DNA of 64,000 nucleotides from Thiomonas sp. (GCA_027311065.1 DAICZP010000117.1:1-64000); one strand, 5' to 3'. Shown: positions 36,031 through 44,343, numbered from the stretch's first letter. Notes: generated by a model from the sequence alone, not told the origin. Translations and numbers: made by a program.

Positions 36031-36056
36031 ACGCATACGGCAGCTGCCGTATGCGT
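36031..36056. repeat. Perfect 26-bp palindrome between coxL and coxG
   Basis: The 13-bp arm ACGCATACGGCAG (36031-36043) is followed immediately by its exact complement. It starts 22 bp after the coxL stop and ends 18 bp before coxG. In RNA it would fold into a strong hairpin with an AGCT loop but has no U-tract. It may tune coxMSL versus coxG expression by mRNA stabilisation, or it may be a protein-binding site. Confidence 0.7.
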
Positions 36057-36074
36057 CACCATCACAGGAGCACC

Positions 36075-36722
36075 ATGGAAGTCAAACTTGAAAAACGCTA
36101 CCCGCTGGGGGTCGATCAGACCACGGCGTGGACGTTGCTGTGCGACATTCGCGCAGTGGCTGCGTGCATGCCCGGCGCCGCGATTACCGAGCAACTGGGT
36201 GAGAACGCCTACAAGGGAAGCGTCAAAGTCAAGGTCGGCCCCGCGGTCGCCCAGTTTGGCGGTACGGTGGATGTCGTCGGCCGCGATGACGCCCAGCACT
36301 CACTGACGCTGCGCGGCAAAGGCGCCGACAAGGGAGGCTCGTCGGCATCGATGGACCTGCAGGCCTTGATCGAACCTGCCGGCGACAGCGACAGCGTCCT
36401 CGTCGGCAACGCGGCTGTGATTGTCAACGGCAAGTTCGCACAATTCGGTGGCCGCATGATGGTTCAAGTGTCGGAGATGCTGCTCGAGCAGTTCATCGCC
36501 AACTTCCGCACCACTGCGCAAGCCATGGTGGCGCCGGCGGCGGCACCTGCGGCGGCGGTCGACGCCGCACCTGACGCGTCCGCGCCGCCGGCGGCGACGC
36601 CAGCTCCTGCGTCTGCGGCAGCGCCTGTCGCTGCAAAGGAAATCAACGGCTTGGCGATTGTCTGGATGCTGATTCGCCAATGGTTCTCCGGATTGTTCGG
36701 GGCCCGTCGCGGGCGCACATGA
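36075..36722 (+). CDS. coxG: CoxG-like SRPBCC protein, membrane recruitment of CODH
   Basis: A 215-residue protein. The N-terminal part of about 150 residues is a CoxG/SRPBCC domain (LCDIRAVAACMPGAAITEQL, NAAVIVNGKFAQFGGRMM). It is followed by an Ala/Pro-rich linker and a C-terminal hydrophobic anchor INGLAIVWMLIRQWFSGLF. CoxG proteins tether CO dehydrogenase to the inner membrane and are thought to mediate quinone delivery. The position directly behind coxL, rather than after coxF as in O. carboxidovorans, is a local order variant. AGGAG precedes the ATG. Confidence 0.92.
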   Translation: MEVKLEKRYPLGVDQTTAWTLLCDIRAVAACMPGAAITEQLGENAYKGSVKVKVGPAVAQFGGTVDVVGRDDAQHSLTLRGKGADKGGSSASMDLQALIEPAGDSDSVLVGNAAVIVNGKFAQFGGRMMVQVSEMLLEQFIANFRTTAQAMVAPAAAPAAAVDAAPDASAPPAATPAPASAAAPVAAKEINGLAIVWMLIRQWFSGLFGARRGRT

Positions 36723-37660
36723 CCATGGCGCGTGCACCAGGCGCTGAAGCGCTGCGACAGCGCCTGCATCAGGCAGGCTATGTCGCCGACGCCGAGTTGG
36801 CGACGGCGGCATGGCTGGCGCTCGAGCTCAACCGGCCGCTGTTGCTTGAAGGAGATGCCGGCGTCGGGAAAACCGCGCTGGCTGCCGCTTTGGCGAACTG
36901 CCTGAGCGCCGAGTTGGTCCGTCTGCAGTGTTTTGAAGGCCTGGATCTCGCGCAGGCGGCCTACGAGTGGAATTACGGCCGCCAGCTCATGGCCATTCGA
37001 CTCGGAGAGTCCGGCGACCAACCGTTGCGCGAGGCTGATCTGTTCGGACGCGCCTTCCTGCTCGAGCGACCTTTGCTGCGCGCCATCAGCTGCAGCGGTC
37101 CGTGCGTACTGCTGATCGACGAAGTTGATCGTGCCGACGAAGCGTTCGAGGCGTTCTTGCTCGAGGTCCTGTCGGAGCATCAGATCACGATTCCGGAGCT
37201 CGGAACAGTACGCGCGCAGCGCCCGCCGCTGGCGATTCTCACCAGCAACGGCACGCGAGAGCTGTCGGACGCTTTGCGTCGACGCTGCCTCTATCACTAC
37301 CTGGACTATCCGACGATTGCGCGCGAGATCGCCATCGTCAAGATCGCACTCCCGGCCGTGGACGGCCGACTCGTCGAGCAATGCGTGCAGTTCGTGCAAC
37401 GGTTGCGCCGGCAGGATCTCGCCAAAACCCCTGGCGTTGCCGAAACCCTCGACTGGATCCTGGCGCTGCACAAACTCGATCGTCGAACCCTGCCAGACGA
37501 TCCAGCCATGCTGATGGACACCCTTGGATGCCTGTTGAAAACACGCGAGGATCGTTTTGCCGTCGAGTCGACGCGCTTGCTCGCTCTACTCGAGGATGCC
37601 AGCGCCAGGCAAACCGGGGTGTCGGAGGCAATGCGCGCCCCGGACGTGCTTGCCACTTGA
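36719..37660 (+). CDS. coxD: CoxD AAA+ ATPase (MoxR type)
   Basis: A 313-residue MoxR-family AAA+ ATPase with Walker A LLLEGDAGVGKTALAAALA and Walker B VLLIDEVDRADEAFEAFLLE, followed by sensor 1 (LAILTSNGTRELSDAL). In O. carboxidovorans CoxD is needed to build the Cu-S part of the active site, acting with the VWA protein CoxE. The start overlaps the coxG stop in ATGA, implying translational coupling. The second ATG two codons on is an alternative. Confidence 0.93.
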   Translation: MTMARAPGAEALRQRLHQAGYVADAELATAAWLALELNRPLLLEGDAGVGKTALAAALANCLSAELVRLQCFEGLDLAQAAYEWNYGRQLMAIRLGESGDQPLREADLFGRAFLLERPLLRAISCSGPCVLLIDEVDRADEAFEAFLLEVLSEHQITIPELGTVRAQRPPLAILTSNGTRELSDALRRRCLYHYLDYPTIAREIAIVKIALPAVDGRLVEQCVQFVQRLRRQDLAKTPGVAETLDWILALHKLDRRTLPDDPAMLMDTLGCLLKTREDRFAVESTRLLALLEDASARQTGVSEAMRAPDVLAT

Positions 37661-37691
37661 TCACGGCTTGACGGTGGACACGACTGTCAGC

Positions 37692-38858
37692 ATGACGCCA
37701 TCGAGCCCAGCGCAATCGGTCGCCGGGTTTGCCGCGTTCCTGCGCGAGCATGGGTTCACCATCGGTATTGCCGAGCAGGCGGTGATGCTGGAAGCAGCGC
37801 TGCGTCTGGACGTCACCTCGGGTGAGACGATTGATGCCGCCTGGCGTTGCATCGCCTGTCACAGCGCGCGTGATTGGCGACGCTGGCGTGATGCGTTCGA
37901 TCGCTATTGGTGGCCGCAGCGCGTGCGCGGAAACGTCAGTGTCAGCGGGCACAGCAAACCTTCCCGCGACTTGCGACAGCTGGTGCAATCGCTGCAGCAG
38001 CAGACCGGATCCCAGGCCCCACCGCGCACCGAGCCCGCAAGTCTCGCGCAAAGCGGACACAGCGGCGCGGCCGGAGCGGACGCGGACGCGCCCGGCGCCG
38101 TCCCGCGCGCACAAGGGGGAGCATCGCGCGTCGAAGCACTGCATGCGCGGGAGGGGAGTCTGTGGATGCCCGACCAGCTGATTGCGTTGCAGCGAATCGC
38201 AGCGCGGATCGTGAAGCGCCTCCAGCCTCGCCCCACACGGCGCTGGCGTGTGGCGTCAGGAGGAGAACGCCTGGGACTTCGCGCCACGCTGCGCGCCAGC
38301 GTGGCCTGGGGCGGGGAGCCCTTGTCGCCGCGGTGGCTGTCGAAGCGGCACATTCCGCCGCGCCTGTTCCTTCTGATCGACGTGAGCCGGTCGATGGAGT
38401 CACACGGTGCGTTTTTTCTTCTGGTTGCGCGAGCCTTCGCCCAGGCCGCGGGCGCGCGCGTGTTTGTGTTCCACCTCGGTATTGCCGAAGTCACCGAGCT
38501 GATGCAACGCGACAGCCCTGCGATCCAGGAGAAGGTCAACGCCGTGGTCGGTGGTTTTGCGCAGGGCACGAGAATCGCCGCGTGCCTGCACGAATTTCTT
38601 CGGCGCGGTGCGCGCGCCCAACTGGGTCGCGGTGCGCGCGTGTGGATCTTCTCGGATGGCTTCGATACGGACCCACCCGAGCAGCTCGCCCATGCTGTGC
38701 ATGCGCTGCGCGCGCGAGGCGCGCGCATGACCTGGTTTCATCCCACCCGCCAGGCTCCGAAGTCCACGGCACTTGGCTTGGCGCGGAATGCGATTGATTG
38801 TTTCATTCCGCTGGCATCGATCATTGACCTCGCCGCAGCCGAGCGCCTGTTGCGCTGA
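37692..38858 (+). CDS. coxE: CoxE von Willebrand factor A domain protein
   Basis: A 388-residue protein of the CoxE/YehP type. The N-terminal part (SVAGFAAFLREHGFTIGIAE) is typical of CoxE, and the C-terminal VWA domain carries the MIDAS sequence FLLIDVSRSMES plus WIFSDGFDTDPPEQL. CoxE partners with CoxD in metal-site maturation. The longer ORF overlaps coxD by about 100 bp, so the ATG at 37692 just after the coxD stop was preferred. A GTG six codons earlier is possible. Confidence 0.92.
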   Translation: MTPSSPAQSVAGFAAFLREHGFTIGIAEQAVMLEAALRLDVTSGETIDAAWRCIACHSARDWRRWRDAFDRYWWPQRVRGNVSVSGHSKPSRDLRQLVQSLQQQTGSQAPPRTEPASLAQSGHSGAAGADADAPGAVPRAQGGASRVEALHAREGSLWMPDQLIALQRIAARIVKRLQPRPTRRWRVASGGERLGLRATLRASVAWGGEPLSPRWLSKRHIPPRLFLLIDVSRSMESHGAFFLLVARAFAQAAGARVFVFHLGIAEVTELMQRDSPAIQEKVNAVVGGFAQGTRIAACLHEFLRRGARAQLGRGARVWIFSDGFDTDPPEQLAHAVHALRARGARMTWFHPTRQAPKSTALGLARNAIDCFIPLASIIDLAAAERLLR

Positions 38859-38927
38859 GGGCGGCGTCCGTCACCACATCGTCGATCAACACCAGAGACC
38901 CGGCCCATGCAATCTCAAGGACAACCC

Positions 38928-39866
38928 ATGAACGAATTCGATTGGATCGCCAAGGCGGCGCAGCTTCGCACACAGGGCCGCTCGTTCGCGATGGTCGTGG
39001 TGCTTCATGCGCTTTCGCCGACTTCGTCGAAACCCGGCGACAAAGCGCTGGTCGAGGCTGATGGCACGATCCATGGCTGGATTGGTGGCGGTTGCGCGCA
39101 GCCGGTGGTGCAACGCACCGTGGTTCGGTGCCTCGCCGACGGACGGGCGCGCACGGTGCGCCTGAGCCCGAGTGCCGAGGCACAGGAGCGTGACCTCGGA
39201 GACATCCTCGAGTTCGGCATGGCGTGCCACTCCGGAGGCACCCTCGAGTTGTTCATTGATCCGATTCTTCCGGCGCCCATGCTGGCAGTCATCGGCAATA
39301 CGCCGATGGCGCGCACCCTGGCGATCCTGGCCCCGCATCTCGGCTTCCGGGTGGCGCGCGTCGGCCAGGGTCTGCGCGATGAGGACGACTGTTCGATCGC
39401 GGTGGAAGACGATGACGCCGCACATGTGCGGCGCGCCTTGCCGCAATGCGATTTCGTCGTGGTGGCCACGCAAGGTCAACGCGACATGCAGGGCTTGCGG
39501 GCAGCGCTTGCGTTGGCGTCGCGTCGCGTCTGGTTCGTTGCCAGCGAGCGCAAGGCTGGCGTCTTGCGCCAGAACCTGATTGCCGCTGGCGCGGAGCCGC
39601 GCCAGGTCGACGCCATCATCGCCCCCGCCGGCGTCCCGATCGGTGCGCAGACGCCGCAGGAAATCGCCTTGTCGGTACTGGCGGCCGTGGTGGCTGCCCG
39701 TCGCGACAGTTCCGGACCAGAGGCGGGACAAGTGCCAACATGCGCAGAAACAGCAGCGCCAGCGGCGCACCGGGAAGAGGCGGTGCTGGATGGACACCCG
39801 GACGTCAGCGCGCCAGCCCAGGCAGTCGCGGATGCGCCCCCGGCTTCCTGCTGCTGCAGTCACTGA
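38928..39866 (+). CDS. coxF: CoxF, XdhC/CoxI-family maturation protein with Cys-rich tail
   Basis: A 312-residue protein of the XdhC family, which binds or sulfurates the molybdenum cofactor of hydroxylases. The N-terminal XdhC domain has VVVLHALSPTSSKPGDKALV and WIGGGCAQPVVQ; the C-terminal Rossmann domain has PMLAVIGNTPMARTLAILAP. The protein ends PASCCCSH after a Pro/Ala-rich linker, three Cys in a row at the terminus, an unusual possible metal or sulfur carrier site. The ATG at 38928 was chosen because AAGGA is 6 bp upstream. Confidence 0.88.
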   Translation: MNEFDWIAKAAQLRTQGRSFAMVVVLHALSPTSSKPGDKALVEADGTIHGWIGGGCAQPVVQRTVVRCLADGRARTVRLSPSAEAQERDLGDILEFGMACHSGGTLELFIDPILPAPMLAVIGNTPMARTLAILAPHLGFRVARVGQGLRDEDDCSIAVEDDDAAHVRRALPQCDFVVVATQGQRDMQGLRAALALASRRVWFVASERKAGVLRQNLIAAGAEPRQVDAIIAPAGVPIGAQTPQEIALSVLAAVVAARRDSSGPEAGQVPTCAETAAPAAHREEAVLDGHPDVSAPAQAVADAPPASCCCSH

Positions 39867-39875
39867 GGCCTCACC

Positions 39876-40574
39876 ATGGGATGCATGCTCAAAGGGGGTG
39901 GAGGTCTGTATCGTCGGCTCAGCGTGGGCGCGGTGTTGCTGGCCGCCGGATCGGCAAGCCGGATGCAGCATCGTCCGAAATGCCTGCTCGAACTCGGCGG
40001 CGTGTCCTTGATCCGGCGCCAACTGATTGCCTTGTCCGGGGCCGGTGTTGACGAACTGGTGGTCGTGCTCGGTCACTACGCAGAGCACATCGAACCGGCC
40101 GTGCGCGAATTTCCCGTCACCATCGTGCGCAATCCCGATCCCGATGCCGGCCAGGCGTCCTCGGTGCGCTGCGGACTGAAGGCCCTGTCGCCGCGGCTGG
40201 ACTGCGTCGTCGTTGCGCTTGCCGATCAGCCGCTGCTGAACGCGGCTGACATCGGTGACGTGATCAAGGCTTACAAGCAACGCCCAGACTCGGTGCTGAT
40301 GGTGCAACCTGAGCACGAAGGCCGAATTGGTAACCCGATCGTCTTCAGTGCGGACGTGCGTGATCAAATCCTCTCCGGCGGGGCGGACGTGGCATGTCGG
40401 CGCTGGAAGGCCGGGCATGCCAGCCAGGTTCTTCACTGGCCGACCGCAAACGCGCGGTACTTCACCGATATCGACTGTGAGGCCGATATCGATGCATTGG
40501 CGCAGCGAACCGGCCACCATCTGCGCTGGCCAGCGACGCTCGTGCGCGAATTCTCCGCAAGCGTGCAGCCATGA
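39876..40574 (+). CDS. mocA: Molybdenum cofactor cytidylyltransferase (MocA-like)
   Basis: A protein of about 232 residues of the MobA/MocA nucleotidyltransferase fold. VGAVLLAAGSASRMQHRPKCLLELGG is the nucleotide-binding loop, and ALADQPLL and GRIGNPIVFSADV are conserved MocA elements. It transfers CMP to molybdopterin to make MCD, the cofactor form used by CO dehydrogenase, which explains its place in the operon. The start is uncertain because the first 16 residues are not typical; GTG codons near 39928 are alternatives. It overlaps the next gene by ATGA. Confidence 0.9.
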   Translation: MGCMLKGGGGLYRRLSVGAVLLAAGSASRMQHRPKCLLELGGVSLIRRQLIALSGAGVDELVVVLGHYAEHIEPAVREFPVTIVRNPDPDAGQASSVRCGLKALSPRLDCVVVALADQPLLNAADIGDVIKAYKQRPDSVLMVQPEHEGRIGNPIVFSADVRDQILSGGADVACRRWKAGHASQVLHWPTANARYFTDIDCEADIDALAQRTGHHLRWPATLVREFSASVQP

Positions 40575-41263
40575 CGCTTGAATCCCATCAGCATCTTGAT
40601 TTGTGGCCAACCCCGGTGGGGTTGCATCGCTTTGATGCCGCCGACGCGGTGAACCCGACCTTGGCGCGTGCGTTTCTCGCCCTGCGCGCGACCGCCGGTG
40701 CAGCAGGCGCGTCGTTTCATGCCAGCGACGACGACCTCCTGCAGCGCATCCGGATTCCCGAGTGGGACCAGCTCATCCACTTCATCGTCGACGCTCTGCA
40801 TCGCACCGTGGCGGCAAGCAACCGCACCCATTGGCCGGAATCCGCCCCCGGATTGCGCATCGCGCTGCGTGGAATCTGGTTCCAGATCGCCAACGGTGGT
40901 GCGCACCATGACGTGCATACCCACGGCAACTGCTCCTGGTCGGGTGTGTACTGCGTGCAGGCCGATGATGCATCCAGCCGCTGCGCGGACCCGGTTTATG
41001 GTCACGCCAACGGCGTCACGCGTTTCTACGGACCCTATTTCAACCACCTGGGTGGTGCTTTCAACGATTTCGGCAACGTGTATCTGCAGCATCCGCATGC
41101 CGACTTCGAACCCCTGCCCGGGCGCCTGATCGTGTTCCCGTCCTGGCTCGGACACCAGGCGATGCCGTATCGCGGCGAATCGGACCGCATCATCGTCTCA
41201 TTCAACGCCAGCGTGCATGCCGAACAGGGTTCGGACCAGCAGCACGCGTTCGCTGCCACTTGA
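40571..41263 (+). CDS. Putative 2-oxoglutarate/Fe(II) oxygenase inside the cox operon
   Basis: A 230-residue protein of the 2OG-Fe(II) oxygenase type resembling PF13759/TIGR02466. HHDVHTHGNCSWSGVYCVQ (residues 112-130) offers the H-x-H/D metal ligands, GRLIVFPSWLGHQAMPYRG supplies the distal His195, and Arg206 in SDRIIVSFN is the expected 2OG anchor. Members are Fe-dependent and act on peptides or small molecules; this one's substrate is unknown. It is coupled to mocA by ATGA and followed 40 bp later by coxI, so it is structurally part of the cox operon though not in the classic coxBCMSLDEFGHIK list. Confidence 0.8.
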   Translation: MTLESHQHLDLWPTPVGLHRFDAADAVNPTLARAFLALRATAGAAGASFHASDDDLLQRIRIPEWDQLIHFIVDALHRTVAASNRTHWPESAPGLRIALRGIWFQIANGGAHHDVHTHGNCSWSGVYCVQADDASSRCADPVYGHANGVTRFYGPYFNHLGGAFNDFGNVYLQHPHADFEPLPGRLIVFPSWLGHQAMPYRGESDRIIVSFNASVHAEQGSDQQHAFAAT

Positions 41264-41303
41264 GCAGATGACCGCCCCATTTCAAGTCGTGGAGAGATGA
41301 GCG

Positions 41304-42305
41304 ATGGACAACATCGATCTTGAAGTCATGCGGACTGCACAGCGTTGGTTGCAGCAGGAGCGTCGTCTCGTGCTTGGAACGCTCGTGCGCACATGGGGTT
41401 CTGCGCCGCGCCCCCCGGGCTCGTTGATGGTGATTCGCGACGACGGTCAAGTGGCGGGGTCGGTCTCGGGTGGCTGCATCGAGGATGACTTGATCGCACG
41501 TGTTGGCGCGGGTGAGCTCGCCCTGCACTGCCCGGAGACGACCACCTATGGCAGCACGGCCGAGGAATCGCGTCGTTTCGGCCTGCCCTGCGGGGGGAGT
41601 GTGCAGATCGTGCTCGAACCACTGCACGAAGGCTCGAAAATCATCCCGCTGCTCGAAGCCCTGGAACAACGCATCCGTGTCTGCCGCACGCTTGACATGC
41701 GCAGCGGGCAGGTAACCCTCGCCAGCGTCGATGATGGTGAGCGCGTCGCATTTGATGGCCGCACGCTCCGAACCGTGCATGGCCCGACGCTGCGACTTTT
41801 GATCATTGGCGGCGGCCATCTGTCACGCTACCTCGCAACCATGGCCTTGATGCTCGACTACCACGTCGTCGTCTGCGAGCCGCGGCTCGAGTATCACGAG
41901 GGATGGGAAACCCTCCCGGGCGTCGAGCTCTCGACCCTGATGCCTGACGATCAGGTCCAGGCCATGCATCTGGATGCCAGCAGCGCCGTCGTTGGTCTGA
42001 CCCACGATCCAAAGCTCGACGACCTTGCCCTGATGGAGGCCTTGCAAACGCCGGCGTTCTACGTCGGCGCCATCGGCTCTCGGTTGAACAACGCCAGGCG
42101 TCGCGAACGACTTCTCGAGTTCGGTGTCAGCGCGGAGCAGTCGCGCCTGCTCCGGGGCCCGGTCGGACTACGCCTGGGGGGGCTTACACCTCCCGAAATC
42201 GCCATGAGCATCATGGCCGAAATGACGGCGGTGCGGCGTGGCATCGACCTGAACCAGCCGCTGAATGACTGGAGTGGGTCACGCACGCTTTGCGCGGCAG
42301 CCTGA
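41304..42305 (+). CDS. coxI: CoxI, XdhC-family molybdenum hydroxylase maturation protein
   Basis: A 333-residue full-length XdhC/CoxI protein. The XdhC domain includes VRTWGSAPRPPGSLMVIRDD and GSVSGGCIEDDL. The Rossmann domain includes LRLLIIGGGHLSRYLATMAL, and the C-terminal YVGAIGSRLNNARRRERL and GLRLGGLTPPEIAMSIMAE are hallmark motifs. It presumably inserts or sulfurates the cofactor together with CoxF. Last gene of the plus-strand cox series, 21 bp from the convergent rcoM stop. Confidence 0.92.
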   Translation: MDNIDLEVMRTAQRWLQQERRLVLGTLVRTWGSAPRPPGSLMVIRDDGQVAGSVSGGCIEDDLIARVGAGELALHCPETTTYGSTAEESRRFGLPCGGSVQIVLEPLHEGSKIIPLLEALEQRIRVCRTLDMRSGQVTLASVDDGERVAFDGRTLRTVHGPTLRLLIIGGGHLSRYLATMALMLDYHVVVCEPRLEYHEGWETLPGVELSTLMPDDQVQAMHLDASSAVVGLTHDPKLDDLALMEALQTPAFYVGAIGSRLNNARRRERLLEFGVSAEQSRLLRGPVGLRLGGLTPPEIAMSIMAEMTAVRRGIDLNQPLNDWSGSRTLCAAA

Positions 42306-42326
42306 GCCCACACACGCGACTGCGCA

Positions 42327-43070
42327 TCAGCCCGCGCGCATCCCGAGTTGTTGTCGCAAGCGGCTGATGGCCGTGCGCGACACCGGGACCTTCGGATGCT
42401 GGGCGTCATGCATCCGGAGCATCGTCTTGGTGCCATCGCGGCGGAGCTCTGCGACCGCGAACAGGTTGACGATGAAGCAGCGATGCACGCGCATGAACCG
42501 CTGTGCATCCAACCGGTCCTCGAGATCGCCGATGCTCAGGTTGCAGATCTGGAAACCTTGCGCGGTTTTCACGCGGGTGTAATGCCCGTGGGACTCGAGA
42601 AAAATGACGTCGGCAATGTCGACGAAACTCACGCGCTGATTTGCAACGACTGGGATGCGGATCAGCTGGCGTTTGCCGGTTGGTTCGGCGCCTTTGGCTT
42701 CCGGAGACTCCGTCTGCGCAACCACCAGATTGGTGACGTTGTAGAACACGAGCACGAACCCCGTGGTTGCGTTATCGACATCGGCCAACCTGGTCAGTTT
42801 GATCAACAGGACCTGTTCCGGCATGTTGATGATCATGCTCATCGGGCTCGAAGCGCCGACCGGACAAGCCGATGCCTCCTTGAGAAGAAATGAAACCTTG
42901 GCGGCGGAGGCGGGCGGATGAAAGGACGTCACCAGGCTGTTGAATGGCATCTTCTCCGAGACCGGCAAAATGTCGCGGGCGAAATCATTCATCGCCACCA
43001 CGTTGTGCCGGGCGTCGAGATGGATCACGCCAACCTCGAATTTTTCAAACAGATAAAGCGGAGAACTCAT
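42327..43070 (-). CDS. rcoM: RcoM-type heme PAS-LytTR carbon monoxide sensor
   Basis: A 247-residue one-component regulator. The N-terminal PAS domain (residues about 5-110) aligns with Burkholderia RcoM: His51 in SFHPP, Cys69 in ACPVG and Met79 in SMIINMPEQVLLIK correspond to heme ligands His74, Cys94 and Met104. The C-terminal LytTR DNA-binding domain starts near residue 150 (LIRIPVVANQRVSFVDIADV) and includes FMRVHRCFIVNLFAV. RcoM activates cox genes on CO binding. The start at 43070 gives MSSPLYLFEK; upstream sequence in that frame is a shadow of the next gene. It overlaps the upstream membrane gene stop by 4 bp. Confidence 0.93.
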   Translation of the reverse strand: MSSPLYLFEKFEVGVIHLDARHNVVAMNDFARDILPVSEKMPFNSLVTSFHPPASAAKVSFLLKEASACPVGASSPMSMIINMPEQVLLIKLTRLADVDNATTGFVLVFYNVTNLVVAQTESPEAKGAEPTGKRQLIRIPVVANQRVSFVDIADVIFLESHGHYTRVKTAQGFQICNLSIGDLEDRLDAQRFMRVHRCFIVNLFAVAELRRDGTKTMLRMHDAQHPKVPVSRTAISRLRQQLGMRAG

Positions 43071-43546
43071 CGTGCGAGGGTCGCTGCAGCGTGTTTGTAC
43101 AAAGTGCGCCCCGCCTCGAGCATCAGCATTCCGGCGGACATGCCGGCGAGCATGGTCAGCGCCATCGCGCCCGCCCGGATGACAAGCGAGCCATGCGCCG
43201 CCGGCATCAGGGTCATGGCGCCATCCATGCCCACCAGCATCGCCACAGCCATGGCCATGCCATGCAGGCAGCGCGCGGAACAGGATGAAGCCGATCCGCG
43301 AATCGAAGCGGGCCGCAACACGGATCCGAGCGTGCCCACCAGCATCATGCCGGCATTGCTGGCCGGCATGATGCTGGCCTGCCATTGCAGTGCCTGCCAG
43401 AAAGGAATGTGCTGCCCGCACATGGACGTCAGCAGTGGCCACGCTCCCGCACGCAAGTCCAGCAACATGCCTCCGGCCATTGCCACACAGCACACGACCA
43501 GCATGATCACGTGTTCAAACGTCAAGCGCATATCTTGCAGATTCAT
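43067..43546 (-). CDS. Met-rich small membrane protein coupled to rcoM
   Basis: A 159-residue protein with four or more predicted membrane helices: HVIMLVVCCVAMAGGMLL, a middle region QASIMPASNAGMMLVGTL, GMAMAVAMLVGMDGAM and AGAMALTMLAGMSAGMLML. It is strikingly rich in Met, with several His and Cys (CGQHIPF, SSCSARCLHGM). The start MNLQDMRLTFEHV was preferred over a longer ORF. Its stop overlaps the rcoM start (ATGA), so the two are translated together. I do not recognise the family; a link to CO or copper handling is inference from context and composition. Confidence 0.75.
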   Translation of the reverse strand: MNLQDMRLTFEHVIMLVVCCVAMAGGMLLDLRAGAWPLLTSMCGQHIPFWQALQWQASIMPASNAGMMLVGTLGSVLRPASIRGSASSCSARCLHGMAMAVAMLVGMDGAMTLMPAAHGSLVIRAGAMALTMLAGMSAGMLMLEAGRTLYKHAAATLAR

Positions 43547-43856
43547 CCACGTCGGGCGGCGAAGAAGGGGCAACGCGCCAGCGTCGGTGTGTGTCAAAAC
43601 CGCAAAACGTCGACAAAGGGCACCCCACTCTCCAGCATCTTTCACCGAAGATGAACTTGCAAGAGGGTTTACCCGCTGGCCAATCGTGCTGAAACGATCC
43701 GCGCTTAACATACCAGGAATGAGCCACGAGATGAAAACGGGAAGGAGCTTTTTTCAGACATGGCAGGATCTCGACGGTTTGCAGGGATTGGAAGGCGCGC
43801 AAGTCACGCCGCGCATCCTGGACAACAATCCATGAAAGCTTGATGCCACTCGATGG
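43547..43856. other. Intergenic region upstream of the rcoM operon
   Basis: About 310 bp between the membrane protein gene and the broken gene at 43857. It should contain the rcoM-operon promoter, but I see no strong -35/-10 pair. A plus-strand stretch 43719-43835 could encode a 38-residue peptide (MSHEMKTGRSFFQ...) but has no supporting context. Confidence 0.4.
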
Positions 43857-44216
43857 TCATTCATCGCCAGGAGGCGTCGCGTATTTCTTGAAGAATCCGT
43901 CCGGTATCTTGAAGCCCACCACCTTCGAAACATTGGTGAAGCCGGTTTCGGCACCTGAAAACACTTCCCTGTAGCCGTCAGGTGACGAGCTGTTGAGCAT
44001 TTTCATGCCGCCGTCCATGCAATCATGCGCCTCAGCATTCGTCACGGGTTGCTTGTCCGCCCGATATTGATTGAAATCGCGTGATTGGTCATCTGACCCA
44101 TGACGTAGCGGCACAGAACAGCGGTTTTCATTCCATCCGTGCTGGACGCGCTGTTTCCAGCGATGGCGAGCTGCGCCAGCGAGAGGCAGGCGACGCCTCC
44201 GGCGCAGGTCCTTCAA
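43857..44216 (-). pseudogene. Small exported hypothetical protein, frameshifted
   Basis: The 3' part reads convincingly as protein: NQYRADKQPVTNAEAHDCMD, then VSKVVGFKIPDGFFKKYATP to the stop at 43857. The matching upstream part lies in another frame and shows a signal-peptide-like CAGGVACLSLAQLAIAGNSA then AVLCRYVMGQMTNHAISIN. The frames meet near 44070, and a second shift is needed near 44190 to reach a start (TTG at 44216). Either the gene is decayed or single bases are missing in the assembly. The family is not recognised. Confidence 0.5.
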
Positions 44217-44343
44217 AACTTTTTATCGGTTCGCCGGGACGGCGCGGGTTCTTGCGAAACAATCTCGGTATCCTTGGCGCTCGCATCTGCGAAACTTCTG
44301 CATCACTCCGGTCGGTAACAGTCATTTCCTTGTGATCCGCGCA

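Noticed and set aside
43071..43493. N-terminal extension of rcoM in the same frame
   Set aside because: The extra 141 residues are His/Gly/Arg-rich and are a frame-shifted reading of the coupled membrane protein gene. RcoM homology starts at about 43070.
43719..43835. A 38-codon plus-strand peptide (MSHEMKTGRSFF...)
   Set aside because: No family resemblance and no operon context. It lies in the presumed promoter area of the rcoM operon.
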